DNA of 53,790 nt from Hyphomicrobiales bacterium (GTDB lineage: Bacteria; Pseudomonadota; Alphaproteobacteria; Rhizobiales; Aestuariivirgaceae), in assembly GCA_025359045.1 (NCBI GenBank), contig JANYHN010000050.1, positions 1-53,790 of the forward strand, given 5' to 3'. The translations under genes and the position numbers were made by a program. Shown one piece after another: positions 8,222-17,611 of the stretch. The notes under the pieces were generated by a model that was not told where the DNA came from, did not search any database, and saw only the letters and a program-made list of their open reading frames with translations. The first letter of the stretch is position 1, and every line of letters begins with the position of its first letter.

Positions 8222-9007
8222 CTAAACAATGCCTTTGACAGCATTGGCAAAGGACTCAAATTCAACTCGCCCGCTTTGTGTTATCGGAAGGTTTTTTTTT
8301 AGATGCGCTCTCAGTTTTTCCTTGGTTTCCGCCGACATATCCTGAATAATTTTTGCTTGCGGGCCAAGGGGCAGGGTATTGGTCTGCCAGAAGTCTTCAA
8401 AATCATTGTATGAAACAGTAATTCGAATGACAGTGCTTGCAACTGACTTTAACCCCGCATCAATCCATAATTGGCGCTTTGGCTCCATGCTCGAGAATGC
8501 AGCATTAGGGGGCTGCAATGTTTGGCAGCCTATCTCTTTCATTGCGCGCATCATTTTGCTAAGTGGCACGCCACCGCCCGGCAAATCCCACATATATGAG
8601 GCAACGATACCGCCGGGTTTCGTCACACGTGCCATTTCTGCAACGGCCAAGGCGGGATCAGGCACAAAGGCAATCACCAGCGCCATATCAGTCACATCGA
8701 AATTGGCATCGTCAAAAGGCAAAGGGGTTGCACCACTGAGCTGATATTTTGCGCCGGGGGTTCCGGGTCTTGTTCTGGCGAAGGCCAATTGCCCTTCGGA
8801 AGGGTCAATACCAATCACCGCAGATGGTGCTGCGCGGTTATATATTTCTTCGGTAAACGCTCCATTTCCACAACCAACATCTAGCCAAGATTTGCCTTTT
8901 GGCGCATCGACCCAAGATAGAAATTGCTGGCCAGCCAATCTGCTCCATCGGCCCATAAACCGTTCATAGCCTGCGCCATCACTAAAGTTGCTTTGAGACT
9001 CGGCCAT
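8222..9007 (-). CDS. Class I SAM-dependent methyltransferase
   Basis: A 261-residue methyltransferase of the Methyltransf_11/25 type. The SAM-binding motif I is SWLDVGCGNGAFTEEI (about residues 40-55), followed by the acidic motif II region GIDPSEGQ and motif III FDVTDMALVIAFVPDP. The C-terminal half (DFWQTNTLPLGPQAK...) is the substrate region and gives no clear specificity. It begins six bases after purL on the same strand with AAAGG upstream, so it probably rides on the purL transcript. No link to purine synthesis is evident. Confidence 0.88.
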   Translation of the reverse strand: MAESQSNFSDGAGYERFMGRWSRLAGQQFLSWVDAPKGKSWLDVGCGNGAFTEEIYNRAAPSAVIGIDPSEGQLAFARTRPGTPGAKYQLSGATPLPFDDANFDVTDMALVIAFVPDPALAVAEMARVTKPGGIVASYMWDLPGGGVPLSKMMRAMKEIGCQTLQPPNAAFSSMEPKRQLWIDAGLKSVASTVIRITVSYNDFEDFWQTNTLPLGPQAKIIQDMSAETKEKLRAHLKKNLPITQSGRVEFESFANAVKGIV

Positions 9008-9013
9008 GATTTT

Positions 9014-11197
9014 TCAACCTTTCATGTAAGTGGGGAACCAGCCTTCATGGGCGTCTTTCAACTCTGCCATAGAAATTGAAAATCCGCTATCAATTGATAG
9101 TTGCGCTTCTCGTGAGATAAGGCCGATTTGTATTGCGTTTCCAGTTGCAATAATCTTGGCAGCGCTTTCTGGCGAACATGTCACCACATAACGCGATTGA
9201 TCTTCTGCGAACATTTGGATGTGATCAAGTTTATTCAAACTTGCGCCAAATCCCGTTGGTAATGCCATTTCGATGATAGCCACGAGTAAGCCACCATCAG
9301 AAATATCGTGCACGGCAGTGATTTGCGACGCTTGGATCAGCCCACGCACATAGTCACCATTTTTACGCTCCTTGGCCAAATTCACTGCTGGGGGTGCGCC
9401 TTCTTCGCGGCCTTCAATTTCGCGCAGATAAACAGTCTGGCCCATGTGATGGCCATGGCCACCCACCAGCAAGATCACATCGCCTTCGTTTTTGAATTTG
9501 ATGGTGGTCATCTTCGCCAAATCGCGCAGAAGGCCAACACCGCCAATTGTTGGGGTTGGCAGAATGCCAGTGCCCATGGTTTCGTTGTAGAGCGACACAT
9601 TACCAGACACGACTGGAAAATCCAAAGCGCGTGCGGCTTCGCCGATGCCTTTAATGGCAAACACCAGCTGGCCCATAATCTCTGGCCGTTCGGGGTTGCC
9701 GAAGTTCAGATTATCGGTGAAAGCAATTGGCTCGGCACCCACACATGTCAAATTGCGCCAACTTTCGGCAACCGCTTGTTTGCCGCCTTCAAAAGGATCC
9801 GCGTAAACATAACGCGGTGTAACGTCAGATGAAACCGCGATGGCCTTTTGGCCTTGAATGCGCACCACGCCAGCGTCGCCACCGGGCAATTGCGCGGAGT
9901 TTGAGCCGATCAACGTGTCATATTGTTCCCATACCCAGCGTCTTGAGCACATATCAGGCGAGCCGATTATTTTTAGGATTGCGCCTTTCAAATCGGCTGG
10001 GGCAGGGATCGTTGAAGCGTCGATAACGGGCAGCTTTTTTGGTTCAATCCAAGGCCTATCATATTCAGGCGCGTTATCGCCCATTTCCTTGATCGGCAGA
10101 TCGGCTTTCACTTCACCTTGATACTTAATGATGAAGCGTAAGGTGTTGGTTGTCTTGCCGATAATGGCAAAATCCAAACCCCATTTTACAAAAATCGCCT
10201 CAGCTTGTTTTTCCATTTCAGGGCGCAGCACCATCAGCATGCGCTCTTGGGATTCGGATAGCATCATTTCATAGGCGGTCATGCCGGTTTCACGGCAGGG
10301 TACTTTGTCAAGGTCAAGTTCGATGCCTAAATTGCCCTTGGCGCCCATTTCAACAGCCGACGACGTGAGACCAGCGGCACCCATATCTTGAATGGCAATG
10401 ACCGCACCCGAAGCCATCAACTCCAAGCAAGCTTCCAACAAGCATTTCTCAGTAAATGGATCACCCACCTGCACAGTTGGCCGCTTTTCTTCGGCATTGG
10501 CCTCGAACGCTGCAGAAGCCATGGTGGCACCATGAATGCCATCGCGGCCTGTTTTGGCCCCGAGATAAACTACGGGAAGGCCCACACCTTCGGCTTTGGA
10601 CAAGAATATCTTATCTGCATCGGCCAATCCAACTGCCATGGCATTGACCAGAATATTGCCATTGTAGCTTTTGTGAAAATTTACTTCGCCGCCAAGGGTG
10701 GGCACACCAAATGAATTGCCGTATCCACCCACACCCGCCACAACGCCAGAAACCAAATGCCGCGTTTTGGGGTGCGATGGTTCGCCGAAACGTAGCGCAT
10801 TCAAAGCCGCAATGGGCCGTGCACCCATCGTAAATACATCACGCAAAATGCCGCCGACGCCAGTGGCAGAGCCTTGGTAAGGCTCAATGAAAGATGGGTG
10901 GTTGTGGCTTTCCATCTTAAAGACGATGGCTTGGCCATCATCAATATCAATAACCCCGGCATTTTCACCAGGCCCCTGCAGCACGCGAGGTCCTGAAGTG
11001 GGCAAGGTTTTCAACCATTTTTTTGACGATTTATAAGAACAATGCTCGTTCCACATGGCCGAGCAAATGCCAAGTTCAGTCATCGTCGGCACACGGCCTA
11101 GAAGCTTTAAAAACCGATCATATTCATCAGGTTTAAGCCCATGGCTGGCAACGATTTCAGGAGTTATGGCGGGTTCACTGGCTGCATGTTTCATCAT
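9014..11197 (-). CDS. purL: Phosphoribosylformylglycinamidine synthase subunit II
   Basis: ATP-dependent FGAM synthase of the small (separate-subunit) type, 727 residues. It converts FGAR to FGAM using ammonia supplied by PurQ, with PurS as bridge. Signature segments include [53 protein letters not shown] with the conserved HNHPS, and [22 protein letters not shown]. The C-terminal AIR-synthase domain contains [18 protein letters not shown]. purQ and purS lie upstream on the same strand but are separated from purL by about 0.7 kb holding two small frames and two hairpins, unlike the usual tight packing. Confidence 0.97.
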   Translation of the reverse strand: MMKHAASEPAITPEIVASHGLKPDEYDRFLKLLGRVPTMTELGICSAMWNEHCSYKSSKKWLKTLPTSGPRVLQGPGENAGVIDIDDGQAIVFKMESHNHPSFIEPYQGSATGVGGILRDVFTMGARPIAALNALRFGEPSHPKTRHLVSGVVAGVGGYGNSFGVPTLGGEVNFHKSYNGNILVNAMAVGLADADKIFLSKAEGVGLPVVYLGAKTGRDGIHGATMASAAFEANAEEKRPTVQVGDPFTEKCLLEACLELMASGAVIAIQDMGAAGLTSSAVEMGAKGNLGIELDLDKVPCRETGMTAYEMMLSESQERMLMVLRPEMEKQAEAIFVKWGLDFAIIGKTTNTLRFIIKYQGEVKADLPIKEMGDNAPEYDRPWIEPKKLPVIDASTIPAPADLKGAILKIIGSPDMCSRRWVWEQYDTLIGSNSAQLPGGDAGVVRIQGQKAIAVSSDVTPRYVYADPFEGGKQAVAESWRNLTCVGAEPIAFTDNLNFGNPERPEIMGQLVFAIKGIGEAARALDFPVVSGNVSLYNETMGTGILPTPTIGGVGLLRDLAKMTTIKFKNEGDVILLVGGHGHHMGQTVYLREIEGREEGAPPAVNLAKERKNGDYVRGLIQASQITAVHDISDGGLLVAIIEMALPTGFGASLNKLDHIQMFAEDQSRYVVTCSPESAAKIIATGNAIQIGLISREAQLSIDSGFSISMAELKDAHEGWFPTYMKG

Positions 11198-11236
11198 GCT
11201 TTGCCGTTTAACGAAACCGCAAAAGATTCACAAATC

Positions 11237-11392
11237 CTATTCTTGCGGTGTGGATTTTGGTGCTTCCAACTTTTCAGTGTCAGCCATATTTTGGGCTATT
11301 GGTTTTGCTTTTAAAGCAACGGCTAATTTGCGTAGCAACTCGCTTCGCTCATCGCTTTTGGCCGGTTGAAGAAAAGGCTTTCCTCGCATCAT
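11237..11392 (-). CDS. Hypothetical 51-aa protein upstream of purL
   Basis: A short frame starting at ATG 11392, chosen because AGGA lies five bases upstream. An in-frame extension to 11470 lacks such a site. The product starts MMRGKPFLQPAKSDERSELL and is charged, with a predicted amphipathic helix (ERSELLRKLAVALKAKP). I do not recognise it. It lies 39 bases upstream of purL on the same strand, so it may be a leader peptide or an independent small protein. Coding status is uncertain. Confidence 0.45.
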   Translation of the reverse strand: MMRGKPFLQPAKSDERSELLRKLAVALKAKPIAQNMADTEKLEAPKSTPQE

Positions 11393-11441
11393 GTCTATCC
11401 TATCGCTACTGCCCCCCGGCATTGCAAGGACTGTAGAGATT

Positions 11442-11475
11442 ACAACTTGCCCAGTTATTAACACGGGCAAGTTGT
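11442..11475. terminator. Strong hairpin between two small frames in the pur region
   Basis: ACAACTTGCCC (11442-11452) pairs perfectly over 11 bases with GGGCAAGTTGT (11465-11475) around a 12-base loop. On the plus strand it is followed by TTTTTAGTTTT, making a good terminator in that direction, although no plus-strand gene ends here. On the minus strand, the direction of pur transcription, the downstream T-run is missing, so it may instead act as an mRNA-stabilising or attenuating structure before purL. Confidence 0.6.
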
Positions 11476-11512
11476 TTTTAGTTTTGATGCCTATAGTTTT
11501 TAACGCTTTAAA

Positions 11513-11737
11513 TTAAGCTGCAAATGATCTGCGCAGTGAAAACGATTTCTTAAGCAGAATTGCATTGGGATTTTTAACCGTTACAGGCGTTTTGACTTCC
11601 AATTTGTAGATACGCGCCGATAAGCTTTCCATTCGCATCATGTGATCCATGCGTTCGGCTAGCGCTTCTTGTGCTTTGTTGATTTCGTAATGGTCGCTGG
11701 GTGTGGCTTTGAATGCGTTGATGATGCTGTTGAACAT
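11513..11737 (-). CDS. Hypothetical 74-aa protein between purQ and purL
   Basis: Starts at ATG 11737, preceded by GAGAGAG about six bases upstream; a longer in-frame start at 11773 would fall inside a hairpin and is less likely. The product begins MFNSIINAFKATPSDHYEIN, continues with a helical segment rich in Met, Glu and Arg (ALAERMDHMMRMESLSARIYKL), and ends with a basic tail (LLKKSFSLRRSFAA). Small alphaproteobacterial proteins with a similar layout exist, but I cannot name a family with confidence. It is flanked by two strong hairpins, suggesting a separate expression unit inserted in the pur cluster. Confidence 0.6.
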   Translation of the reverse strand: MFNSIINAFKATPSDHYEINKAQEALAERMDHMMRMESLSARIYKLEVKTPVTVKNPNAILLKKSFSLRRSFAA

Positions 11738-11764
11738 TTTTAACTCTCTCAAGGTTTTGGCCGT

Positions 11765-11801
11765 TGCAGTCACTCACACCTGATCCGTGTGAGTGATTGC
11801 A
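11765..11801. promoter_or_regulatory. 15-bp stem hairpin and GTTAAC repeats upstream of the 74-aa gene
   Basis: The bases 11765-11779 pair with 11787-11801 over 15 positions (one G-T wobble), the core being TCACTCACAC/GTGTGAGTGA with loop CTGATCC. On the minus strand it lies between purQ and the 74-aa gene and is preceded by an eight-T run rather than followed by one, so it is not a normal terminator for purQ. Next to it, GCGTTAA (11819-11825) and TTAACGC (11860-11866) are inverted, and GTTAAC occurs at 11832-11837 and 11859-11864. This could be an operator or a structured leader. Confidence 0.45.
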
Positions 11802-11894
11802 TCCAGCCAAAAAAAACGGCGTTAATCTAGTGTTAACAGATACGAGAGTGAACCATTTGTTAACGCTGTGATGAAGACTTTCAGCAAAATTGCA

Positions 11895-12557
11895 TCAAGC
11901 TGCAATCAAACTTTCGAATAATGGTCTGCAATCCACCTTGCCGTGCAACGGCTCAATCATATTTTCAGGATGAGGCATCATGCCGATGACATTACCGCGC
12001 TCATTGATAATGCCAGCAATGTCATTCGTCGCACCATTGGGGTTGGAGCCTTCAGCGTAGCGGAACACCACGCGGCCTTCGCCTTCGAGGCGTTTCAAAG
12101 TTTCACCGTCGCAAGCATAATTGCCTTCGCCATGCGCTACAGGGCAGGAGACAATCTGGCCCTTGGTCATTTTGTTGGTGAAAAAAGTTTGATTATTTTC
12201 AATCTTCAATTTCACTTCACGACAGACAAAATGTAAATCTGCATTGCGCATCAATACGCCGGGCAAAAGCCCAGCTTCCGTGATGATCTGAAAGCCATTG
12301 CAAACACCAATAACTTTGAGTCCTTTCATGGCTTTAGCCTTAATATCTGCCATGATAGGTGAACGTGCGGCGATGGCACCGCAGCGCAAATAATCACCGT
12401 AAGAAAACCCACCCGGCACGATTACCAGATCAACATTCGGCAAACTGGCTTCGGTGTGCCAAACAGAAATAGGTTTAACGCCCGTTGTCGCTTCCAATGC
12501 CATCAGCATATCGCGCTCGCGGTTGATGCCGGGAAAGGTGATGACTGCTGATTTCAT
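11895..12557 (-). CDS. purQ: Phosphoribosylformylglycinamidine synthase subunit I
   Basis: Class I glutamine amidotransferase subunit of FGAM synthase, 220 residues. It releases ammonia from glutamine for PurL. The nucleophile is Cys86 in IGVCNGFQ, with His196 and Glu198 in MMPHPENM completing the triad. [14 protein letters not shown] and ACDGETL are conserved in the family. Its ATG overlaps the purS stop by four bases (12554-12557), so the two are translationally coupled. Confidence 0.97.
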   Translation of the reverse strand: MKSAVITFPGINRERDMLMALEATTGVKPISVWHTEASLPNVDLVIVPGGFSYGDYLRCGAIAARSPIMADIKAKAMKGLKVIGVCNGFQIITEAGLLPGVLMRNADLHFVCREVKLKIENNQTFFTNKMTKGQIVSCPVAHGEGNYACDGETLKRLEGEGRVVFRYAEGSNPNGATNDIAGIINERGNVIGMMPHPENMIEPLHGKVDCRPLFESLIAA

Positions 12558-12793
12558 GCGAGCTCGATTTCGTAATTCTCAATAACTGTGTTGGCAATCA
12601 GTTTTTCACACATGGATTTCAACGTCGCTTCGGCCTTAACATTATCTGTCTCAGCCAGTTCAATCTCAAAATATTTACCCTGGCGCACGCCGTTTACGCC
12701 GCCGAATCCCAATGATCCCAATGCACCTTCGATGGCTTTGCCCTGAGGATCGAGGACGCCGTTTTTGAGGGTGACTTTAATTTTGGCTTTCAT
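12554..12793 (-). CDS. purS: Phosphoribosylformylglycinamidine synthase subunit PurS
   Basis: A 79-residue PurS, which forms the dimeric bridge between PurL and PurQ in the three-protein FGAM synthase. The sequence [25 protein letters not shown], then [19 protein letters not shown] and [12 protein letters not shown], is typical. The gene is directly upstream of purQ with a four-base overlap. Upstream, a palindromic repeat separates it from purC. Confidence 0.96.
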   Translation of the reverse strand: MKAKIKVTLKNGVLDPQGKAIEGALGSLGFGGVNGVRQGKYFEIELAETDNVKAEATLKSMCEKLIANTVIENYEIELA

Positions 12794-12827
12794 AACTTTC
12801 TTCTCTCACTTGCGGCCAAGAGCCCTC

Positions 12828-12957
12828 ATCCGGCCTTCGGTCACCTTCTCCCATTTGCCAAGCAGCAAATGGAGAGAAGGCATTAATTGTTATCCGCCTT
12901 CGCCCGTTTCGCTTTAGCGGAATGGGAGAAGGTGCCGACAGGCGGATGAGGCCTATT
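12828..12957. repeat. Palindromic intergenic repeat between purC and purS
   Basis: Imperfect inverted repeat of about 130 bases. The left arm begins CCTCATCCGGCCTTCGG and continues ACCTTCTCCC. Read on the other strand, the right arm is CCTCATCCGCCTGTCGG followed by ACCTTCTCCC. Between them lie GCAGCAAATGGAGAGAAGG and CGCTTTAGCGGAATGG, which form smaller internal hairpins. The CTCATCCG...ACCTTCTCCC pattern is widespread in Rhizobiales intergenic repeats of the RIME kind. It lies inside the purC-purSQ interval and could modulate downstream transcript levels. A related short element lies at 29937-29963. Confidence 0.75.
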
Positions 12958-12963
12958 GCTAAA

Positions 12964-13737
12964 TCAATCCGTCTTCACCAGCTTTGGCCTCGACCGTTCT
13001 GGTGTTTCATTCACTTGTATTATCCCCAGTCGCCGCGCTACTTCTTGATAGGCATCAACCAGATTGCCTAAATCGCGGCGGAACACGTCTTTGTCCAATT
13101 TCTGATTAGTCTTCATATCCCAAAGCCTACACGAGTCAGGGCTGATCTCATCGGCCAACACAATGCGCATCATGTCGTTCTCAAACAGACGACCAAACTC
13201 GATTTTGAAATCGACCAGTTTAATGCCAATACCCAAAAACAATCCGGTCAAAAAGTCATTGATGCGAATCGACATATGCATAATGTCGTCGAGTTCCATG
13301 GGTGTGGCCCAACCAAATGCCGTGATGTGTTCTTCACTCACCATAGGGTCGCCCAGCGCGTCGTTCTTATAACAAAACTCGATGATCGAGCGAGGCAACA
13401 CTGTGCCTTCCTCTAATCCCAATCGTTTCGCCAAAGAACCTGCAGCCACATTGCGCACGATCACTTCCAGCGGGATAATCTCAACTTCGCGCACCAATTG
13501 CTCGCGCATGTTCAGTGAGCGGATGAAATGGGTGGGCAAGCCCAGCTCATTCAGCTTTGTAAAAAGATATTCGGAAATGCGTTGATTGAGAACGCCTTTG
13601 CCTTCAATCACGGCTTTTTTTTCGGCATTAAAGGCGGTGGCATCATCCTTGAAATGAACAATAACCGTCCCTGGCTCAGGCCCTTCATACAGAGTCTTTG
13701 CTTTGCCTTCATAAATCTTGGTGCGTCTACCGTTCAT
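12964..13737 (-). CDS. purC: Phosphoribosylaminoimidazole-succinocarboxamide synthase
   Basis: SAICAR synthetase, 257 residues from the chosen start [23 protein letters not shown], which matches the normal PurC N-terminus and has AGGA eight bases upstream of ATG 13737; a frame extending to 13770 is less likely. Conserved features include [23 protein letters not shown], the SAICAR synthetase signature region [10 protein letters not shown], and [14 protein letters not shown]. The enzyme joins CAIR and aspartate with ATP. It is divergent from the ATPase-inhibitor gene, with a 214-base shared upstream region. Confidence 0.97.
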   Translation of the reverse strand: MNGRRTKIYEGKAKTLYEGPEPGTVIVHFKDDATAFNAEKKAVIEGKGVLNQRISEYLFTKLNELGLPTHFIRSLNMREQLVREVEIIPLEVIVRNVAAGSLAKRLGLEEGTVLPRSIIEFCYKNDALGDPMVSEEHITAFGWATPMELDDIMHMSIRINDFLTGLFLGIGIKLVDFKIEFGRLFENDMMRIVLADEISPDSCRLWDMKTNQKLDKDVFRRDLGNLVDAYQEVARRLGIIQVNETPERSRPKLVKTD

Positions 13738-13951
13738 GGAGAGAATCCTTGATGACACTTTGCTACTCACTTCTGCTTACACGCCATGACAGTTCGAATA
13801 CAGGGCAATCGAGTGGCGGTGGATAATTGGGTGTGTTTCTAGACGTTTATGCTGCGGCGCACAATAAAATATATATGGGGGTTCAACAGTTGATTTGCGA
13901 GAGCTGCATAGCTAATTGATTTGGCATAGATTCAAGCATTGGAGAGCGCAG

Positions 13952-14272
13952 ATGACGACATTTGATAGCCGTGAAAAAGGTTTCGAGAACAAATTCGCCC
14001 ATGACGAGGAATTGCGCTTCAAAGCCACGGCCCGTCGCAACAAGCTTTTGGGTGCATGGGCTGCCGAAAAGATGGGTATCACGGGGGCTGCTGCTGACTC
14101 GTATGCCAAAGACGTTGTGGCTGCAGATTTTGAAGAAGCAGGCGATGATGATGTGGTGCGCAAGCTTGTTGCTGATTTTAAAGAAAAGAATGTCGCCCAA
14201 ACCGAGCAGACTATTCGCCGTTATATGGATGAATTGATGGCCACGGCCATTGCTCAGATTGAGGCAAAGTAA
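13952..14272 (+). CDS. ATPase inhibitor subunit zeta (DUF1476)
   Basis: A 106-residue protein of the family long called DUF1476, now known from Paracoccus denitrificans work as the zeta subunit that inhibits ATP hydrolysis by alphaproteobacterial F1Fo ATP synthase. The N-terminal MTTFDSREKGFENKFAHDEEL holds the inhibitory segment of the family. LRFKATARRNKLLGAWAAEKMG and a four-helix remainder follow. GGAGAG five bases upstream of ATG 13952 fixes the start; an extension to 13916 lacks one. It is divergent from purC and two bases upstream of the aldolase gene. Identity is strong by sequence; inhibitory function here is inferred. Confidence 0.93.
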   Translation: MTTFDSREKGFENKFAHDEELRFKATARRNKLLGAWAAEKMGITGAAADSYAKDVVAADFEEAGDDDVVRKLVADFKEKNVAQTEQTIRRYMDELMATAIAQIEAK

Positions 14273-14274
14273 GG

Positions 14275-15039
14275 ATGTCGCAAAATTTGCGCGAGCGGCT
14301 TTCCACTGGTAAACCATTTTTGTTTTCGTGGATGTCGATGGCTGGCGCGCAGTTGGCGGGGCAAATTGCGCGTTTGCCTTTCGATGGCGTAACACTTGAC
14401 TTGCAGCATGGCCAGATCGATTTTGCCGATGCTTCAGCAATGATTGGCGCTATTTCAGCTGCGGGCAAACCTGCAATCGTGCGCGTGCTGTGGAATGATC
14501 CAGGTCTTGTTGGCCAAGCGCTTGATGCCGGAGCTGCGGCAGTGATTGCCCCGATGGTCAATTCTCGTACGCAAGCGGAAGCCCTGGTAAAATCCGCCAA
14601 ATATCCGCCCTTGGGCCAGCGCAGCTGGGGTGGTTATACGATGGTTCAAACCGCCAAAATGACGCCTGGTGATTATCTCGCGCAAGCTAACAAAGTCACT
14701 TTGGTTTTTGCAATGATCGAAACGCGTGAAGCACTAGAAGCGGTGGTCGAAATTGCATCAGTGCCAGGCCTTGACGGTCTGTTCGTAGGCCCGTCTGATT
14801 TATCGATCGCGCTATCAAATGGCGCAGGGATCAATAAAACAGCCGATTACACTTTGACCGCCATGGATAAGGTTGCTGCGGCCTGTAAGCGTAATAATCT
14901 GTTTGCTGGTGCATTCGCAGGCGATGCCGCGATTATGAATGAATATATCTCACGTGGTTTCACATTCTTGGCAGCCGCCGTGGATGTGGATTTGATGCGC
15001 ATTGGTGCGGCAACAATTTTGAAAGATGTTAAGTTATGA
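14275..15039 (+). CDS. HpcH/HpaI aldolase family protein
   Basis: A 254-residue class II (metal-dependent) pyruvate aldolase of the HpaI/RhmA/GarL superfamily. These enzymes cleave 2-keto-4-hydroxy acids such as 2-keto-3-deoxy sugars acids or 4-hydroxy-2-oxoheptanedioate. Family landmarks are GVTLDLQHGQIDFADA (catalytic His), the metal-binding AMIETREALE (Glu) and VGPSDLSIAL (Asp). The true substrate cannot be read. It starts two bases after the zeta gene and overlaps the next gene by four bases (ATGA), so these three form an operon, although no shared pathway is obvious. Confidence 0.9.
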   Translation: MSQNLRERLSTGKPFLFSWMSMAGAQLAGQIARLPFDGVTLDLQHGQIDFADASAMIGAISAAGKPAIVRVLWNDPGLVGQALDAGAAAVIAPMVNSRTQAEALVKSAKYPPLGQRSWGGYTMVQTAKMTPGDYLAQANKVTLVFAMIETREALEAVVEIASVPGLDGLFVGPSDLSIALSNGAGINKTADYTLTAMDKVAAACKRNNLFAGAFAGDAAIMNEYISRGFTFLAAAVDVDLMRIGAATILKDVKL

Positions 15040-16277
15040 ATTTAAATTCGCCGCAGCTTGATCCTTCACATGCGGCCATTCTCGATCGGTTGATTGATCT
15101 CATTTCTGCAGCAGGGCCAATTTCCGGCCAAACTGATAAATACTTCACCAACACTTCGCGCATTGTTGCTGCCCACGGTGATGAACAAGTGACCTTCGCC
15201 GTGTTCATGCGCCGCCGGGTTGTGGCGGCCTTGGAACCTGCCATTCGCTTGGTCAATCACTTCGTGCCCGATGCGAAGGTCAAACGCTTTGTGGCCGAGG
15301 GTGAAGTGGTTCCATCCGAACATAAGTTGATGGAAATCACGGGCTCGATGAAAGCGCTTTCAGAAATTGAAACGCTACTTTTGCAGAAAACAGGTTTCCC
15401 TTGCGTGAGCGCCAACAATGCTTACGAGATGTGCCGCGCCATTCCTTCCGCTGGTTTTATGGATATGCACGCCCGCCACGGTTCGGGTGCTGAGATGAAT
15501 ATTCTTGCGGCTTACGGTGCCATGGTGGGCACTCATGCAGCACGCAAAGCTGATCCAAAGGTCAAAGGCTTCATCGGATCCTCGCAAGATTTAACTGCAA
15601 CATTTTTTGGGGCAGGGGCGGGCATGGGCACCATGCCTCATGCGCTGGTTGGTTATGCGAAGGGCGATGTTCTGTTTGCCATGAAACTATTCCACGAAAC
15701 TTTGCCAGATGCAAAATCACTGATCGCACTCGTCGATTACAATGGTGAAGAAGTGACCGATGCACTGCGTTGCGCAAAATGGTTTTATGATGAATCAAAG
15801 TTGGATAAAGCGGGTAAGACTTTTGGTATCCGCCTTGACACACATGGTGGGCGGTTTGCCCAAGGTCTTGATTACGAAAAATCTGTCGAACTCGTCGGCC
15901 AATGGTTGAATGTGATGGGCGAATATTCCATCGTTGAACAGGTGTTGGGTGGTCGCGCATTCCAGATGGATCCCAATAACATCCTGGTCGATAAAGTGCG
16001 TCGTATTTTGTTTGGTAAAGGTGTTTCAGTTGCCAACATTATCCACGCCCGTCAGGCACTGGATAAGGCGGGTTATGAGGCCGCAACCATCGTTGGTTCG
16101 TCGGGCTTTGACCCCCAGAAATGCCAAATCATGGGGGCAGCCAAAGCGCCGATTGATATGGTCGGCACAGGTAGCTTCCTGCCCGCCACGTTAACTGAAA
16201 CCTATGCCACCGCCGACATCATTGCTTATGGCGATGTGAAGCGCGTTAAGGTTGGTCGTGAATTTCTCTTGGATTAA
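15036..16277 (+). CDS. Nicotinate phosphoribosyltransferase family protein
   Basis: A 413-residue protein of the nicotinate/quinolinate phosphoribosyltransferase superfamily, which salvages nicotinic acid into NAD through nicotinate mononucleotide. Segments supporting this are GQTDKYFTNTSRIV near the N-terminus, MDMHARHGSGAEMN, GTMPHALVGYA (typical HA motif), GIRLDTHGGR and the C-terminal DPQKCQIMGAAKAPIDMVGTGSFLP. The protein is shorter than classical PncB of enterobacteria and fits the archaeal-like/bacterial NAPRT subgroup. Coupled by ATGA to the aldolase. Confidence 0.88.
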   Translation: MNLNSPQLDPSHAAILDRLIDLISAAGPISGQTDKYFTNTSRIVAAHGDEQVTFAVFMRRRVVAALEPAIRLVNHFVPDAKVKRFVAEGEVVPSEHKLMEITGSMKALSEIETLLLQKTGFPCVSANNAYEMCRAIPSAGFMDMHARHGSGAEMNILAAYGAMVGTHAARKADPKVKGFIGSSQDLTATFFGAGAGMGTMPHALVGYAKGDVLFAMKLFHETLPDAKSLIALVDYNGEEVTDALRCAKWFYDESKLDKAGKTFGIRLDTHGGRFAQGLDYEKSVELVGQWLNVMGEYSIVEQVLGGRAFQMDPNNILVDKVRRILFGKGVSVANIIHARQALDKAGYEAATIVGSSGFDPQKCQIMGAAKAPIDMVGTGSFLPATLTETYATADIIAYGDVKRVKVGREFLLD

Positions 16278-16358
16278 ACTAAAATTTTTGTAATGCTTAA
16301 ATGGTATCGTGATATCTATCGATAGGTCGAGGGGGCAACGCTCGAGCTGGAGGTTATT

Positions 16359-16823
16359 TTGAAGAAAATCATTGCACTTTTGAGTTTTATCGCTGTGTTA
16401 GCCCTGTTGGCTGTACCTGCGGAGGCTGGCGGAAAGAATCGTCGTTCCCGCGCGCCAGTATTGCCACCCATTGTGGTTGTTAATGTTAGTATTGCATCGC
16501 AAACCATGTCTGTTTCGGTTAATGGCTGGCCCGAAGGCTATTGGCGCATTTCTTCGGCGCGCAGTGGTTATCATACCCCGCGCGGATCATACCGGGTCAC
16601 GCGCATGGCTCGTGAATATTATTCAAAGAAGTATGACGATGCGCCAATGCCAAACTCGGTGTTCTTCTATGGAGGTTATGCAATCCACGGTACAAACCAC
16701 ATCTCTCAATTGGGCAGGCCTGCTTCGCATGGCTGCATCAGGCTGCACCCAAGTGACTCGGCCGATCTTTTTGAACTTGTGGAGCAATACGGAATGTCGC
16801 GCACGCGCATCAATATCATTTAA
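16359..16823 (+). CDS. L,D-transpeptidase (YkuD domain)
   Basis: A 154-residue exported enzyme that forms or attaches 3-3 peptidoglycan cross-links. It starts at TTG 16359, five bases after GGAGG; no better start codon is available. The signal peptide is MKKIIALLSFIAVLALLAVPAEA. The YkuD domain covers about 38-154, with His110 (YAIHG) and the catalytic SHGCIRL motif (His124, Cys126). Short length without a LysM domain is common in alphaproteobacteria. The SDR gene follows after two bases. Confidence 0.93.
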   Translation: MKKIIALLSFIAVLALLAVPAEAGGKNRRSRAPVLPPIVVVNVSIASQTMSVSVNGWPEGYWRISSARSGYHTPRGSYRVTRMAREYYSKKYDDAPMPNSVFFYGGYAIHGTNHISQLGRPASHGCIRLHPSDSADLFELVEQYGMSRTRINII

Positions 16824-16825
16824 AA

Positions 16826-17611
16826 ATGGCGCGCGTGGCTCTTATAACGGGGGGCGCCCAAGGTTTGGGTGCAGCCATTGCCGCGCAATTTTTGCGTGAC
16901 GGATTTGCTGGTGTGGTTTTGGTTGATCGCAATGTTAAAAAACTTGGGCTCCAAGCAAAGATACTTGCTGAACTAGGCGCGGTCGAAATATTCGGCGGCG
17001 ATCTGGCGGATGATGATACCGCCGCCAAAGCCGTTGCGCTGTGCATCAATAAATTTGGCCGTATCGATGTTCTGGTCAACGCCGCAGGAAATACCGAGCG
17101 CGGCGGTATTGCCGATACAACGCCCGAAGCATTTCACCGCCTGTTTAACGTGAATGTAAAAGCGCCATTGCAGATGATGCAGGAAGCAACTAAGTATATG
17201 GTTGCCGCCAAATCCGGCGTGGTGATTAATGTCACCAGCATGTTGGCCCATGGCGGCCCACCGAGCATTGGAACTTATGCTGCTTCGAAAGCGGCACTGG
17301 TTGCTCTTTCGAAAAACGCCGCCAACGCTTTTAAGCGCGAAGGTGTGCGGGTGTTTGCCATCAATCTCGGCTGGGCTTTGACCGAGGGTGAGCACGCCTT
17401 GCAAACGGGTTTCCACGGCCTGCCCGAAAACTGGCACGAAGACATCTCCGCCCGCATGCCCTCAGGTCGTCTGATTTCGCCCGAAGATGTGGCAGGTCTA
17501 TGCGCGTTTTTAGTTTCACCGCCTGCGCAGATGATGAATGGTGTGGTGATTGATTTTGAACAAATGCCGATTGGCGTTTACGATGTGCATCCGGCTTTGA
17601 GGGTGGATTAG
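16826..17611 (+). CDS. Short-chain dehydrogenase/reductase
   Basis: A 261-residue SDR with the cofactor motif TGGAQGLGA (residues 8-16), NAAG at 85-88, and catalytic Ser138, Tyr151 and Lys155 (YAASK). The C-terminal extension ends QMPIGVYDVHPALRVD. The substrate is unknown. The gene follows the L,D-transpeptidase by two bases and its TAG overlaps the convergent TPR gene's stop. Its last 44 codons are repeated, with only synonymous changes, at 19127-19261 on the far side of the TPR gene (see that entry), so the 3' part of this gene has been duplicated or replaced. Confidence 0.92.
   Translation: MARVALITGGAQGLGAAIAAQFLRDGFAGVVLVDRNVKKLGLQAKILAELGAVEIFGGDLADDDTAAKAVALCINKFGRIDVLVNAAGNTERGGIADTTPEAFHRLFNVNVKAPLQMMQEATKYMVAAKSGVVINVTSMLAHGGPPSIGTYAASKAALVALSKNAANAFKREGVRVFAINLGWALTEGEHALQTGFHGLPENWHEDISARMPSGRLISPEDVAGLCAFLVSPPAQMMNGVVIDFEQMPIGVYDVHPALRVD

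Noticed and set aside
11442..11475. Terminator of purQ or the 74-aa gene
   Set aside because: In the minus direction no T-run follows; the T-run is on the plus side where no gene ends.
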